From: MWCR01 sp049325475
Lineage (GTDB): Bacteria; Patescibacteriota; Patescibacteriia; 2-12-FULL-60-25
Length of the DNA stretch: 64,000 nucleotides
Reading direction: 5' to 3'
NCBI GenBank assembly: GCA_049325475.1
Contig: JBMOLN010000002.1
Span: 1-64,000, forward strand
Every line of letters begins with the position of its first letter. The first letter of the stretch is position 1. Under the pieces are notes generated by a model. That model did no database searches. It was not told where the DNA came from and saw only the letters and a list, made by a program, of their open reading frames with translations. Position numbers and translations under genes: made by a program. Positions 8,615 through 17,403 of this stretch are shown here, in pieces.

Positions 8615-8643
8615 TTGTCAGTATCGGTGATATGGTCTATTAT
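8615..8643 (+). promoter_or_regulatory. Promoter of tRNA-Phe
   Basis: TTGTCA (8615-8620), 17 bp spacer, TATTAT (8638-8643). The predicted transcript starts about 7 bases before the tRNA. Confidence 0.6.
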
Positions 8644-8656
8644 AAGCGCCATATAT

Positions 8657-8731
8657 GCCGAGGTAGCTCAGTGGTAGAGCGAAGGACTGAAAATCCTTGC
8701 GTCGCCAGTTCGATCCTGGCCCTCGGCACCA
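8657..8731 (+). tRNA. tRNA-Phe (GAA)
   Basis: 75 nt; acceptor GCCGAGG/CCTCGGC, anticodon loop CTGAAAA (GAA), T-loop TTCGATC, encoded ACCA. Confidence 0.95.
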
Positions 8732-8732
8732 T

Positions 8733-8756
8733 AAAAGACTCCTTTCGGAGTCTTTT
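8733..8756 (+). terminator. Terminator of tRNA-Phe
   Basis: AAAAGACTCC, loop TTTC, GGAGTCTTTT: a perfect 10 bp stem with a T-run. Confidence 0.85.
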
Positions 8757-8836
8757 ATCAATGAATCGCGCTTAACGCTATGGCTGCGCCATGTGGCGCG
8801 AAAGCAAAACGCACAGCGTTTGCTGAGCGTTTTACG

Positions 8837-8911
8837 TGGAGCGGGTAACGGGAATCGAACCCGTCTCTACAGCTTGGAAGGCTGTCATAAAAACCACTAT
8901 ACGATACCCGC
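8837..8911 (-). tRNA. tRNA-Gly (TCC)
   Basis: 75 nt; acceptor GCGGGTA/TACCCGC, anticodon loop CTTCCAA (TCC), T-loop TTCGATT, encoded TCCA end. Confidence 0.95.
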
Positions 8912-9024
8912 AGATTTTTATGTAAATTACGCAAATGAGAATAGCATAAAATAGCTGATATTTGCAAGGTTCAGAATCTCGACAGAACCCGGTAATACAT
9001 GTATCATTCACACCGCAAATATTT

Positions 9025-9101
9025 CGGGCCATGGCGCAGTTGGCTAGCGCGCCTGCTTTGGGAGCAGGAGGCCGTGGGTTCAAGTCCCACTGGCCCGACC
9101 A
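9025..9101 (+). tRNA. tRNA-Pro (TGG)
   Basis: 77 nt; acceptor CGGGCCA/TGGCCCG, anticodon loop TTTGGGA (TGG), T-loop TTCAAGT, encoded ACCA. Confidence 0.95.
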
Positions 9102-9343
9102 TCGAGTTTAGCTCGATTTTATGAAGAACGTGGCAAAGCCATGTTTTTTTGTTTGTAAAATTTATATTTCGTTTAATCGAGCCGGATTTGATTAGAACCA
9201 AATATGGTATACGAAGGGTGGCGTTTGCAAAATGATTCGAAATTCGGTTTATTAGTTATGGTTTTTCGTGTAATATATCATCACGCGAAAGCACGCGCAC
9301 CTTTGATCACGAAGCATGGCGCTTCATTGCACGGGAGGGTTAA

Positions 9344-9817
9344 ATGGCCGCCAAGAAAAGGAGCAGGCAAATTCACGCATTTGATTTGGGGCGCAGTATG
9401 ATGTTCCGCATGTCGGCGAACATTACTGCGCTGGATGTCTGCCAGCTCATGAAAGAGATTCTGCAACAATCCAAGGCCGCTTTGCTTTCGGCAAGAGTGG
9501 ATATGGATGAGTTTGAAGTTTTGCGGAGGGCTTATCAAAACACGGAGAAAGCCTATGGCGGAGTTGCGGTTTACGATTTGTTTGATGCCTATTATGAGCT
9601 GGGAAAAATCCTCTTAAGAATCGGCAAAGAGGATTTGGGAATAAGCTGTCATTATTTGCACCATACCTACAACAACAGGAGCGTGATGCATTGGCCGACT
9701 TCAAAAGTCTGGCGGCAAGGTGAGGGTTTTGCTCTTAAGGCTTTACTGCCGATATTTGCCGACGGGTTTCCTGATTTTGAAGCCGATACCGCCCGCGACG
9801 GCGTATGCCTCGCCTGA
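9344..9817 (+). CDS. Hypothetical protein, 157 residues
   Basis: A soluble protein with a mostly helical pattern (about 40-125) and no motif I recognise. Features that stand out are the basic N-terminus (MAAKKRSR) and the segment SCHYLHHTYNNRSVMHWP, rich in histidine and aromatic residues. The ATG is fixed by GGGAGG 4 bases upstream. It lies between the tRNA cluster and the glycosyltransferase gene and belongs to the set of strong-SD unknown genes. Confidence 0.55.
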   Translation: MAAKKRSRQIHAFDLGRSMMFRMSANITALDVCQLMKEILQQSKAALLSARVDMDEFEVLRRAYQNTEKAYGGVAVYDLFDAYYELGKILLRIGKEDLGISCHYLHHTYNNRSVMHWPTSKVWRQGEGFALKALLPIFADGFPDFEADTARDGVCLA

Positions 9818-10119
9818 TTTCTCGCTGTCTTCGGACAGCTTCTTTTTTAACTTGATTAACATCACGTTGACCTGTGGTCCCGTTAACCCGTGATCCAGAA
9901 TTAGCTCGTGATGAACGGTTTAACTGGTACACCGGAATACTGTTTTGATTCGTAGTTCGGTGTTCAGAGTTCTTGAAGTAGACTCTTGTCAGTCATAAGA
10001 TGCGAGATTGAATAAGGATGAAGGATGAAAGATTAACGCCAGAGCGTCTATAAGTCGGATATCTGTAAGTCATAAGAAAGTTTGTTTTGTTGCGTGTTTT
10101 GTGATATGTGTTATGTGGT
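9818..10119. other. Intergenic region, no gene
   Basis: Holds a dispersed element (about 9850-9950) with the words TCACGTTGACCTGTGG and CCCGTTAACC, which in inverted orientation resemble the leader repeat at 59445-59520, plus short repeats of the GATGAAGGATGAAAG type. No gene or terminator is convincing. Confidence 0.5.
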
Positions 10120-11235
10120 ATGAAAATCGGCATTGATGCGCGCATGATGGGGGCGGGGAATACGCGCGGAATCGGCAGGTACATAGAAGAGCTCGTCCGG
10201 GCTATGATTAAAGTTGCCCCGGAAAACGAATATGTTTTGGTAACGAGGACGGCGGATCATGCATTGAAAGATCATGACTGTATTAAAACTATTGTCGCTG
10301 ATATTCCCTGGTATGGCGCCAAGGAGCAGTTTTATCTGCCGGGCATTTTAATGAAATTAAACACGGATGTATTCCATTTTCCGCATTGGAATGTTCCGCT
10401 TGCTTATCGCAGGCCGTTTGCGGTAACCATACACGATTTATTGCTTAAGCATCAGATAAACAGTTCAAAAGCCAGCACCAGGTCATGGCCGGTCAGGGTC
10501 ATGAAATCGGCAGGTTATAATGCCTGCCTTTCCCATGCGATTAAAGACTCGCGAAAAATTTTTGTGCCAAGCGAGTTTGTGCGTGATGATATTATCTCTT
10601 TCTATCCACAATGCGAGGAAAAGATAACTGTTACTGCCGAAGGAACTAATGTTTCAGTGACCAGGGATCAGGGAACAGTGACCAGGGATCGGACAAAGCC
10701 GTATTTGCTGTATGTTGGGAGTGCGTATCCTCATAAGAGAGTGGATTTGATTTTGCAGGCTTGGAAATCCATTAAAAATGATTATCCGGATATGGAATTG
10801 AGAGTGGCGGGGGAAATGGATATTTTTATGCGCGGCATAAAAGATGGAGCGGAGGCAATGAATCTAAAAGGTATTCATTTTGAAGGCAAGGTATCGGAAC
10901 AAAGATTGACGGAGCTGTATACGGGGGCAATGGCATTGCTTTTTTCATCTGAATTTGAGGGATTCGGATTGCCGCCGGTTGAGGCTTTGGCCTCAGAATG
11001 TCCGGTAATTTGTTCGGATCTTCGGCCCATGACCGACAATTTGGGCGATGAGGGTGTTATCTACTTCAAATCCGGTTCCGTAAATGGTATGATTCAAGCT
11101 GTAAAAACGGTGGTGGATAATTCAGATCTCATGCGCAATCAAGCCAAAAAAGCAGGGGAAAAAATCAAGGAAAAATTCAGCTGGAAACAAACTGCCAAAA
11201 TCACGCTTGAGGCGTATAAAAAATCGTTGATTTGA
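10120..11235 (+). CDS. Glycosyltransferase, GT4-type (group 1)
   Basis: A 371-residue GT-B fold enzyme. The N-terminus MKIGIDARMMG and GIGRYIEEL fit the acceptor-binding Rossmann domain. YLLYVGSAYPHKRVDL opens the donor-binding domain, and EFEGFGLPPVEA is the E-x7-E motif that binds the nucleotide-sugar donor. It retains configuration by family membership; sugar and acceptor are unknown. The linker between the two domains (about residues 179-190) contains VTRDQGTVTRDR, encoded by a 7 bp-period tandem repeat. The DUF4012 gene follows after 34 bases, so the pair is probably co-transcribed. Confidence 0.88.
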   Translation: MKIGIDARMMGAGNTRGIGRYIEELVRAMIKVAPENEYVLVTRTADHALKDHDCIKTIVADIPWYGAKEQFYLPGILMKLNTDVFHFPHWNVPLAYRRPFAVTIHDLLLKHQINSSKASTRSWPVRVMKSAGYNACLSHAIKDSRKIFVPSEFVRDDIISFYPQCEEKITVTAEGTNVSVTRDQGTVTRDRTKPYLLYVGSAYPHKRVDLILQAWKSIKNDYPDMELRVAGEMDIFMRGIKDGAEAMNLKGIHFEGKVSEQRLTELYTGAMALLFSSEFEGFGLPPVEALASECPVICSDLRPMTDNLGDEGVIYFKSGSVNGMIQAVKTVVDNSDLMRNQAKKAGEKIKEKFSWKQTAKITLEAYKKSLI

Positions 11236-11269
11236 GAAAATTATCAAAGTTGTACTGCCGTTTTTAGGC

Positions 11270-13927
11270 ATGAACATGAATAGTTGGGAGGATAATCAAA
11301 ATAAAAGAGTAAATATAGACGGGCCCGGCACGGAGTTTTTAAGTTCGCCGCTGGATAGTGTTATAGAGCAAGACGGTATTGTGCTTTCGACGCCCCTCGG
11401 GGTAAGGAAAAAGGCGCGCAGGGTCCGGACCAAGACAAGTAAAAAGTCTATTTTTAATTTTAAACAGCCGATACAAGAAGCAATTGATCAATCTGAGATG
11501 GTGGAGCGAATGGATCTGGATGCCGTGGCATGCGCCGTAAGAAGGTTTGATTCACCGGAAGCGCAAGAGGTAAAAGTTTCATTAAATGCGGATGTGCCGC
11601 ATAGCAGGTTTGTAATTTCTTTAAGGGAATGTTTTTTTGTTGATGAGAAAAAAGAAGCAAGGGTCAGCGCCAAAGATCATGAGGAAATGCTTATGAATTG
11701 CGGCGGCGACCAGGCTTCGTATAAATCCTTGGCCGCGGCAAGTTTGCGCAGTGATCTGAGTCCTTGGATGCTGAATAAAAAAAATAAATACGATTGGGCC
11801 GGTCCGATGAAGCTTTTTTATAAAAAGACGGCCAAGACTCTTAATGCTTTGTTTGCCGGGTTAAAAAAGGAAGAAAAGAAAGTTATTGAAGTGATAGACC
11901 ATGAAGTCAGTACGGTGATTGAGAATCAACAAGTAAAACCATTTTCTCCCAGAAATGCCATTTTGGGTTTTGCCGTATTGGCATTTTTAGTGACTTTGCC
12001 GGCGCAGGCTTTGGTGATTTATAAGAACGTGGCGCAGAGCAAGGGGCAGGTAAGCCGGCAAGGAGGAGAAGCGGTTGAGGCCATAGTAAAAGCCGGTGCT
12101 GCGGCGGATTTGGCATCTTCCAAAGAACAATTGGAATTGGCGTCAGGAAAGTTCAGGGCGGCGGAAAATTTATTGGACAGCTCAAGGTTAATGGCATTGG
12201 GTGCGGCGGCTGTAATGCCCAAAGAATACAAGAGCGCAAAATCTTTGCTCGAAGCCGGAGAAAAAATGTCGGAAGCGGGCAAAGTACTGTCAATCGGTTT
12301 TGATAAAGTTTTTAATGATTCTTCGCGCGGTTTGATAGAAAGGTTTGAGGTATTGGGCACCTATTCGAGGAGCGTTTTACCCTTGTTGGCCGACGCGGAA
12401 ACCGCAATCGGCAATGTTTCGCCCGAGGCGATTCCGCCGCAGTATAAGGATCAGTTCGAGAATTTGCCGGAGCAGGTCAGGCAAGCAAGGGATACGGTAA
12501 ATGAACTGGCTTTGGTTTCCGATGCCATGACCATCTTTTTGGGAAAAGAAGGATTAAGGAATTATTTGATAGTGTTTCAGAATAATACGGAGTTAAGGCC
12601 GAGCGGCGGTTTTATCGGTTCCATGGCGGAAATCAGAATGGACCGCGGAAAAATGGTTTCGCTGTATGTGCCTCCCGGGGGTTCATATGATATTAAGGGA
12701 CAGTTGACCAAGAGGGTGCAAGCGCCTTTGCCGTTGCATCTTATTAATCCTTTATGGCAGTTTCAGGATGCCAATTGGTATGGAGATTTCCCGAAGACGG
12801 CGGAACAAATGCGCTGGTTCTGGAGCAATTCGGGGCAGCCGACACTGGATGGAATAATTGCGGTTAACGCCTCGTTTATGACCGAGGTGCTTAATGTAAC
12901 CGGGCCCATTGACATGCCGGAATACGGCAAGGTTATTACTGCTGATAATTTTTTCATGGAAACACAAAAAGCGGTTGAGCTGGAATATGACAAAGAAGCC
13001 AATACACCCAAAAAATTCATCGGCGATTTGTTCGATAAGATTTTAACAAAAGTAGAAGATCTGGAAAGAGAAGATTGGTTAAAACTGGCGGCCGCGGCCA
13101 GCAAAGGACTGGATACGAAAGAAATCCAGATGGCCATGTTCGATGAAGATGAGGAACAATTGATTGAGAGATTCGGCTGGACGGGTCTCATAAAAGAATC
13201 GGACGGTGACTCGCTGGCGATTGTTTCCGCAAATATTGCCGGGCAAAAAACAAGTGCGGCAGTTGAAGAATTTGTGCGGCACGATGTTCATATTGATGAA
13301 AACGGTTTTATTACGGATTCAATTCAAATGACACGCAGACATACGGGGCAAAAGGGCGAATTGTTTAAAGGAGTACGAAACGTTGAATATGTCAGGTTTT
13401 ATGTTCCAAAGGGCAGCCGGCTGATATCGGCCAGCGGTTTTGAGCCGCCGCCGCAGAAATTGTTTAAAGTGCCGCTCGATACCGACGGAAAGGATCCGGA
13501 GCTTTCAGCCATAGAGAAAACCGCCAAACAGGAAGAGGGTACTATATGGTCGGCAATCGAGGATAACCGGACGGTTTTTGGCGGATGGATGCAGTTGGAC
13601 CCGGGGCAGTCGCAGGTTATTGAATTAAAATACGAGCTTCCGTTCACGATTTATGAAATTTTAAGCAAGAGCAATCAAGAGATGGCATCGACTCCCATGA
13701 ATGAACTTATGCGCGGGGCATATATGATGTTATTTACCAGTCAATCCGGCAAGCCAAGGCAGTTGACGCAGAATATTTCTTATGCGGCCAATTGGGAACC
13801 GGTTTGGTCCAGTAATTTGAATTCCAATAAAGATTTGGAAAAGGAGAATGTATTGCATCTGGATGAAGTATGGGACAGGGATTATGCCAATGCGGTACTT
13901 TTAACCACACAACAAGGCAATGATTAA
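11270..13927 (+). CDS. DUF4012 domain-containing membrane protein
   Basis: An 885-residue protein with a cytoplasmic N-terminal part (1-225), one transmembrane helix (about 230-250) and a large exterior part. After a helical stretch, the segment IVFQNNTELRPSGGFIGSM (about residues 434-453) is the hallmark of DUF4012, followed by VPPGGSYDIKGQLTKR. In actinobacteria and CPR bacteria DUF4012 proteins are often found beside glycosyltransferases and resemble LytR-type surface assembly genes in context; the biochemical role is not established. Its end overlaps the next gene by 8 bases, implying translational coupling. Confidence 0.8.
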   Translation: MNMNSWEDNQNKRVNIDGPGTEFLSSPLDSVIEQDGIVLSTPLGVRKKARRVRTKTSKKSIFNFKQPIQEAIDQSEMVERMDLDAVACAVRRFDSPEAQEVKVSLNADVPHSRFVISLRECFFVDEKKEARVSAKDHEEMLMNCGGDQASYKSLAAASLRSDLSPWMLNKKNKYDWAGPMKLFYKKTAKTLNALFAGLKKEEKKVIEVIDHEVSTVIENQQVKPFSPRNAILGFAVLAFLVTLPAQALVIYKNVAQSKGQVSRQGGEAVEAIVKAGAAADLASSKEQLELASGKFRAAENLLDSSRLMALGAAAVMPKEYKSAKSLLEAGEKMSEAGKVLSIGFDKVFNDSSRGLIERFEVLGTYSRSVLPLLADAETAIGNVSPEAIPPQYKDQFENLPEQVRQARDTVNELALVSDAMTIFLGKEGLRNYLIVFQNNTELRPSGGFIGSMAEIRMDRGKMVSLYVPPGGSYDIKGQLTKRVQAPLPLHLINPLWQFQDANWYGDFPKTAEQMRWFWSNSGQPTLDGIIAVNASFMTEVLNVTGPIDMPEYGKVITADNFFMETQKAVELEYDKEANTPKKFIGDLFDKILTKVEDLEREDWLKLAAAASKGLDTKEIQMAMFDEDEEQLIERFGWTGLIKESDGDSLAIVSANIAGQKTSAAVEEFVRHDVHIDENGFITDSIQMTRRHTGQKGELFKGVRNVEYVRFYVPKGSRLISASGFEPPPQKLFKVPLDTDGKDPELSAIEKTAKQEEGTIWSAIEDNRTVFGGWMQLDPGQSQVIELKYELPFTIYEILSKSNQEMASTPMNELMRGAYMMLFTSQSGKPRQLTQNISYAANWEPVWSSNLNSNKDLEKENVLHLDEVWDRDYANAVLLTTQQGND

Positions 13928-15854
13928 AAAAAGTTTTAAAAAACACAATAAGAAAGAACCAAGACACAAGAAAGAGGATGTACTTGAGTCTGATTTGGAT
14001 AATACTGCCGTTGATGAGAGTCTGAGATCCATTTATGAAATAGGGGAAGGCGAAATGCCGGACATGACCAAACTGGAGAAGACGGAATCAAAACGCTGGA
14101 TCTGGATAATGGCCATCATCAGCGCCGCAGTTTTATTTTTGGTGGCCTTGGCCTGGGCGGGGGTTTATTTTTTTAAAACATATCAGGGTTTTTCGGGAAA
14201 AGGTTTGGAGCTTTCAATAGAAGGGCCGGAAAAAATCTCTTTGGGCGAAGAGACGACTTATTTTATCAATTACCGCAATCCGCTGCATGAGCCCCTAGCA
14301 TCGGCCGAAGTCAGGATAAATTTTCCGGCGGATTTTATGATTACGCATGCAAATCCCAGTTTGAGGCAAGAGGGAAATGTTTGGACTTTGGGCGCATTGG
14401 CGGCGGAAGAGCAAGGGACGATTACCATAAGGGGAAAGTTTACCGGGGCCTTGGGCACAATTTCAGCCGTTCAAGCCATTGCAACATACAGGCCGGCCAA
14501 TTATTCCAGTGATTTCGAAGCCATGGCAACAAAACAAATTGAATATGCGGATACTGTGATGGAGGGTTGGATACAGACTCCGGAAAAGGCGGTTCCGGGC
14601 GATAATACTTCGCTTATATATCATATAAAAAATACGGGGTCGGAAGCGCTGACTAAATTGCAGGTAAGGATCAAAGTGCCGGAAGGTTTTGCCATAGACA
14701 TGAAGAGTATTGATACGACCCAAGTTGAGGGCAGGATTTTTACCAAAAATATTCCGGGGTTATCCGCCGGCAGTTCAACCGAGGTGGCAATTGTGGGGAC
14801 GTTTGCGACGGGATACGGAGGAGATGCGGAAGTTAGTGCCGAAGCCGGTACTTTGGGTGCGGACGGGGAGTTTTTACCCATGCAAAAAGCAGAGGCCGTG
14901 TTTCCTGTTTTAGCCGGGGACTTGTCTTTGACCATGGTGGTTAACGGATCCAATCAAGCCAAGAGAGGATTGGCTTACGGTGAAATTTTGCATGGAATTA
15001 TAGGGTATGAAAATACAGCCGACGAAGCATTAAAAGATATTACCATTAAAATCAAGATGGAAACCATTGATTCCAATTCGGGGGAGGTTCTGACAAATGT
15101 TACCTTGGTAGATGAGGGGGGGATTTCATCTTCGGCGACAACAACAAAAACGGAAGGTGCGATGATTTGGAGCCGGGATTCATTAGCCGATTTGGGAGAA
15201 TTATCGGCGCATGGAGGCGGTGATATTGATATAAATATTCCGCTGGTGAAAGCGGCTCCCACAAAAGGCGCTGTGGCCATGAAGCTCTCGCTGGAAGCGG
15301 AGATAAAAGCCGTAGGCGATACGGAGTTGAACCGTACCATACACATGGAACCAATGATTTTTGTGATGAAATCCGATGCCAGGCTTTCCGCGGAAGCCAG
15401 ATATTATTCGGAAGAAGGTGCACCGTACGGAGAGGGACCTTTGCCGCCAATCGTTGGCCAATCAACCAAATACAGAATTATCTGGACCATTGATAAAACC
15501 GTGCATGGGATTTCAGATATTGATGTTAGCGCGGATTTGCCGCGGTCCGTAACGTTTGTAACCGTGGCAACCACATCTGCCGGGACTGTGGAGTATAATG
15601 CGGAAGACAGACAAGTGCATTGGAAATTAAACAGAATGCCGCAAGAAGTGAATCAAGCCGAGGCCTGGTTTGATGTTAGTATTACACCGCAACCAGCTGA
15701 TGACGGCAGGTTCGCCACACTGCTTGAAGAAGTGACTTTGCAGGCCAATGATGATGATACCAAAGAACAATTACTGCAAGTCATAAAACGAATTTCCACG
15801 GATTTGCAAAATGATGAAAAGGCGAGCGGGAAGGGAGTGGTGCGAAAAAATTAA
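13920..15854 (+). CDS. Large membrane-anchored surface protein with DUF11-like repeats
   Basis: A 644-residue protein with a basic cytoplasmic N-terminus, one transmembrane helix (about residues 61-86) and an exterior part of successive Ig-like modules. Phrases such as SLGEETTYFINYRNP, VPGDNTSLIYHIKNTGSEAL and VGQSTKYRIIWTIDK recur at about 120-150 residue spacing and look like DUF11/CARDB-type beta sandwich modules. Together with the DUF4012 protein it probably forms a cell-envelope complex. The ATG lies inside the previous gene. Confidence 0.65.
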   Translation: MIKKSFKKHNKKEPRHKKEDVLESDLDNTAVDESLRSIYEIGEGEMPDMTKLEKTESKRWIWIMAIISAAVLFLVALAWAGVYFFKTYQGFSGKGLELSIEGPEKISLGEETTYFINYRNPLHEPLASAEVRINFPADFMITHANPSLRQEGNVWTLGALAAEEQGTITIRGKFTGALGTISAVQAIATYRPANYSSDFEAMATKQIEYADTVMEGWIQTPEKAVPGDNTSLIYHIKNTGSEALTKLQVRIKVPEGFAIDMKSIDTTQVEGRIFTKNIPGLSAGSSTEVAIVGTFATGYGGDAEVSAEAGTLGADGEFLPMQKAEAVFPVLAGDLSLTMVVNGSNQAKRGLAYGEILHGIIGYENTADEALKDITIKIKMETIDSNSGEVLTNVTLVDEGGISSSATTTKTEGAMIWSRDSLADLGELSAHGGGDIDINIPLVKAAPTKGAVAMKLSLEAEIKAVGDTELNRTIHMEPMIFVMKSDARLSAEARYYSEEGAPYGEGPLPPIVGQSTKYRIIWTIDKTVHGISDIDVSADLPRSVTFVTVATTSAGTVEYNAEDRQVHWKLNRMPQEVNQAEAWFDVSITPQPADDGRFATLLEEVTLQANDDDTKEQLLQVIKRISTDLQNDEKASGKGVVRKN

Positions 15855-15962
15855 CAATAACCCCTCCTGTATCCTCCCCTTAAATTAAGAGGAGGAAGTA
15901 AACTAAGAATTCATCCCCCTCTTGGATTAAGAGGGGGCAGGGGGAGTTAAAACCGCATAAAC

Positions 15963-15994
15963 AAAAAATCCCCGGTAAAACCGAGGGATTTTTT
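15963..15994. terminator. Bidirectional terminator
   Basis: AAAAAATCCCCGGT/ACCGAGGGATTTTTT hairpin between convergent genes. A C/G-rich repeat (CCCCCTC-TT-AA-GAGGGGG type) precedes it at about 15858-15955. Confidence 0.85.
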
Positions 15995-16098
15995 GGAATC
16001 ATGCACGTATAAATTTTTTTTGATACGCGCGTGGTTCGGGGATTTTTTGGTGTTGGTCAGGATAATCCCGTGGTAAACCTAAGTAAGACAATAAGCCT

Positions 16099-16362
16099 TT
16101 ACTTCTTGAGTTTGGGCGGGTCGGCGCCTCCCTCAAGAAGGTTGACGTTGTACTTTTTGGCTGCGTAGGACAGCCAGCCTGTGGCGAGCAACAGGAGTGT
16201 TGCATCGTCCAGGTTTCCCAGCACGGGGATGATGTCTGTGACGACATCGGCCGGGAAAAGGAGGTATGCGAGAGCCAGGACGACTCCCACTTTGGGTTTC
16301 CAGTCCGTGTCCTTGCGGAACATGAACTGGAACAGACCAACGATATCGGGTTTCTTTGTCAT
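16099..16362 (-). CDS. DUF1232 (YkvA-like) small membrane protein
   Basis: An 87-residue protein. The central motif PADVVTDIIPVLGNLDDAT is the signature of DUF1232, and the flanking segments (VGVVLALAYLLF, LLLLATGWLSYAA) are hydrophobic helices. Function of the family is unknown. AAGGAG lies 7 bases before the ATG at 16362. The transcript leader carries an 8 bp hairpin (16380-16401) with loop CCATGT, which recurs upstream of the next gene. Confidence 0.8.
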   Translation of the reverse strand: MTKKPDIVGLFQFMFRKDTDWKPKVGVVLALAYLLFPADVVTDIIPVLGNLDDATLLLLATGWLSYAAKKYNVNLLEGGADPPKLKK

Positions 16363-16664
16363 TTTTTTCTCCTTGATCGGGACAACCACATGGGGTCGTC
16401 CTTACATACTCCTTACGCAGATGTCGAATGCTTCGACAGCTATGTACGGAAGCCCATCAGAGATTTGATGGGCAACGCAGGTGAGATTGGCCGCGCCGGT
16501 TCAAGAGCGCGTCTCGGAGCTTCCCCGCCCCGACGTGAAGTCGGGGTCCCGACACGTCATATACTTCATAACGCGTCGGGAAGATATTACGGCCTCTTTT
16601 TTGCGGACATTGGTTGGTCCGGCTCTGATTGGGAGTCAGAGACTTTTTGCGCCCGGGAAGGCGA
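16363..16664. other. Hairpin-rich intergenic region of the GC-rich island
   Basis: No gene is convincing. Inverted repeats include GGACGACC/GGTTGTCC (16380-16401, minus-strand RNA), GCCCATCA/TGATGGGC (about 16451-16472), CCCCGAC/GTCGGGG (about 16527-16545) and TCTGA/TCAGA (about 16624-16640). The last ones may terminate the gene that ends at 16665. Confidence 0.6.
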
Positions 16665-17198
16665 CTAGTCCACGATGTGGATGGGGACCAACTTCCTGGG
16701 ACGTCCTTCCTTTTGGTAGACGCGGATCTCCAGGTAGTTCTCTTCCTCCACCACAACGCGAGCCCAGCGAGGCAGGCGCCCCTCGCAGTACTGGTCATAC
16801 AACCAGCGTGCGAGCTTTTCGTCCCGGCGCTCCTGCTCCGCGCATTCGATCAGCATTCCCAGGATGTCCTTCATGAAGCGGAACACCTGGGTGCCGATCT
16901 GGATCACGGCGATGTCGCCGAAGGGGCCCTCGGAGGGCAGGACCTTGGCGTGCGGCGGGAGCTTCCCGCCGTTGTACATCGCGATTACCTCGGCGCGGGA
17001 GTAGCGCTTGCTGCGCTCCTTGCGCGCGAGGTTTTCCCGGGCGAGCTTCTCGAGCTCGCCGTCCGGGATGCGGTAGCCTTGGCGTTGCGCCAGGGCCGAC
17101 ATCCGCGCCATCTCGCGCTGGAGCGGGGTTGGCTCGGACGCGGGGGCGAGGGCGGGGTCGGCGGCGGGGGGGACGGGGCGGCGGGCTGGCATTGCCAT
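16665..17198 (-). CDS. Hypothetical protein, 177 residues, GC-rich gene
   Basis: Starts MAMPARRPVPP after CGGAGG. Residues 1-40 are proline/alanine-rich and likely disordered. The rest mixes charged helices (ARENLARKERSKRYSRAEVIA) with beta strands (VVVEEENYLEIRVYQKEGRPRKLVPI). No family is recognised. Codon use is strongly GC-biased compared with the neighbouring AT-richer genes, which suggests transfer or a distinct compositional class. It has a leader hairpin just upstream of the SD site. Confidence 0.6.
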   Translation of the reverse strand: MAMPARRPVPPAADPALAPASEPTPLQREMARMSALAQRQGYRIPDGELEKLARENLARKERSKRYSRAEVIAMYNGGKLPPHAKVLPSEGPFGDIAVIQIGTQVFRFMKDILGMLIECAEQERRDEKLARWLYDQYCEGRLPRWARVVVEEENYLEIRVYQKEGRPRKLVPIHIVD

Positions 17199-17256
17199 TT
17201 TTTCCTCCGTAAAGAGACGCGCCATGAGGGCGGCGTCCCGTGGTTGCAAAATGATT

Positions 17257-17278
17257 GGTCGACCACATGGGGTCGACC
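17257..17278 (-). promoter_or_regulatory. Leader hairpin with CCATGT loop
   Basis: On the minus strand GGTCGACC, loop CCATGT, GGTCGACC, about 59 bases upstream of the start at 17198. The same architecture and loop occur upstream of the DUF1232 gene (16380-16401) with different stem bases. Confidence 0.55.
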
Positions 17279-17403
17279 GAACAGTCCTCTGCGGTACGCG
17301 ATTTTCATCTCGTAGCCGTTTGAGGTCCCAACAAGTTTCTGTTGGGAACGTTTTAGACGAATTTGAGATCAGGTGTCGTCATATCACCTGTTGGTGCGAA
17401 AGA

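Noticed and set aside
9004..9201. Open frame over the tRNA-Pro gene
   Set aside because: The frame reads antisense through the tRNA; peptides of this type are a well-known false prediction.
16629..17315. 228-codon open frame on the plus strand
   Set aside because: Antisense shadow of the 16665-17198 gene, without SD site or recognisable protein.
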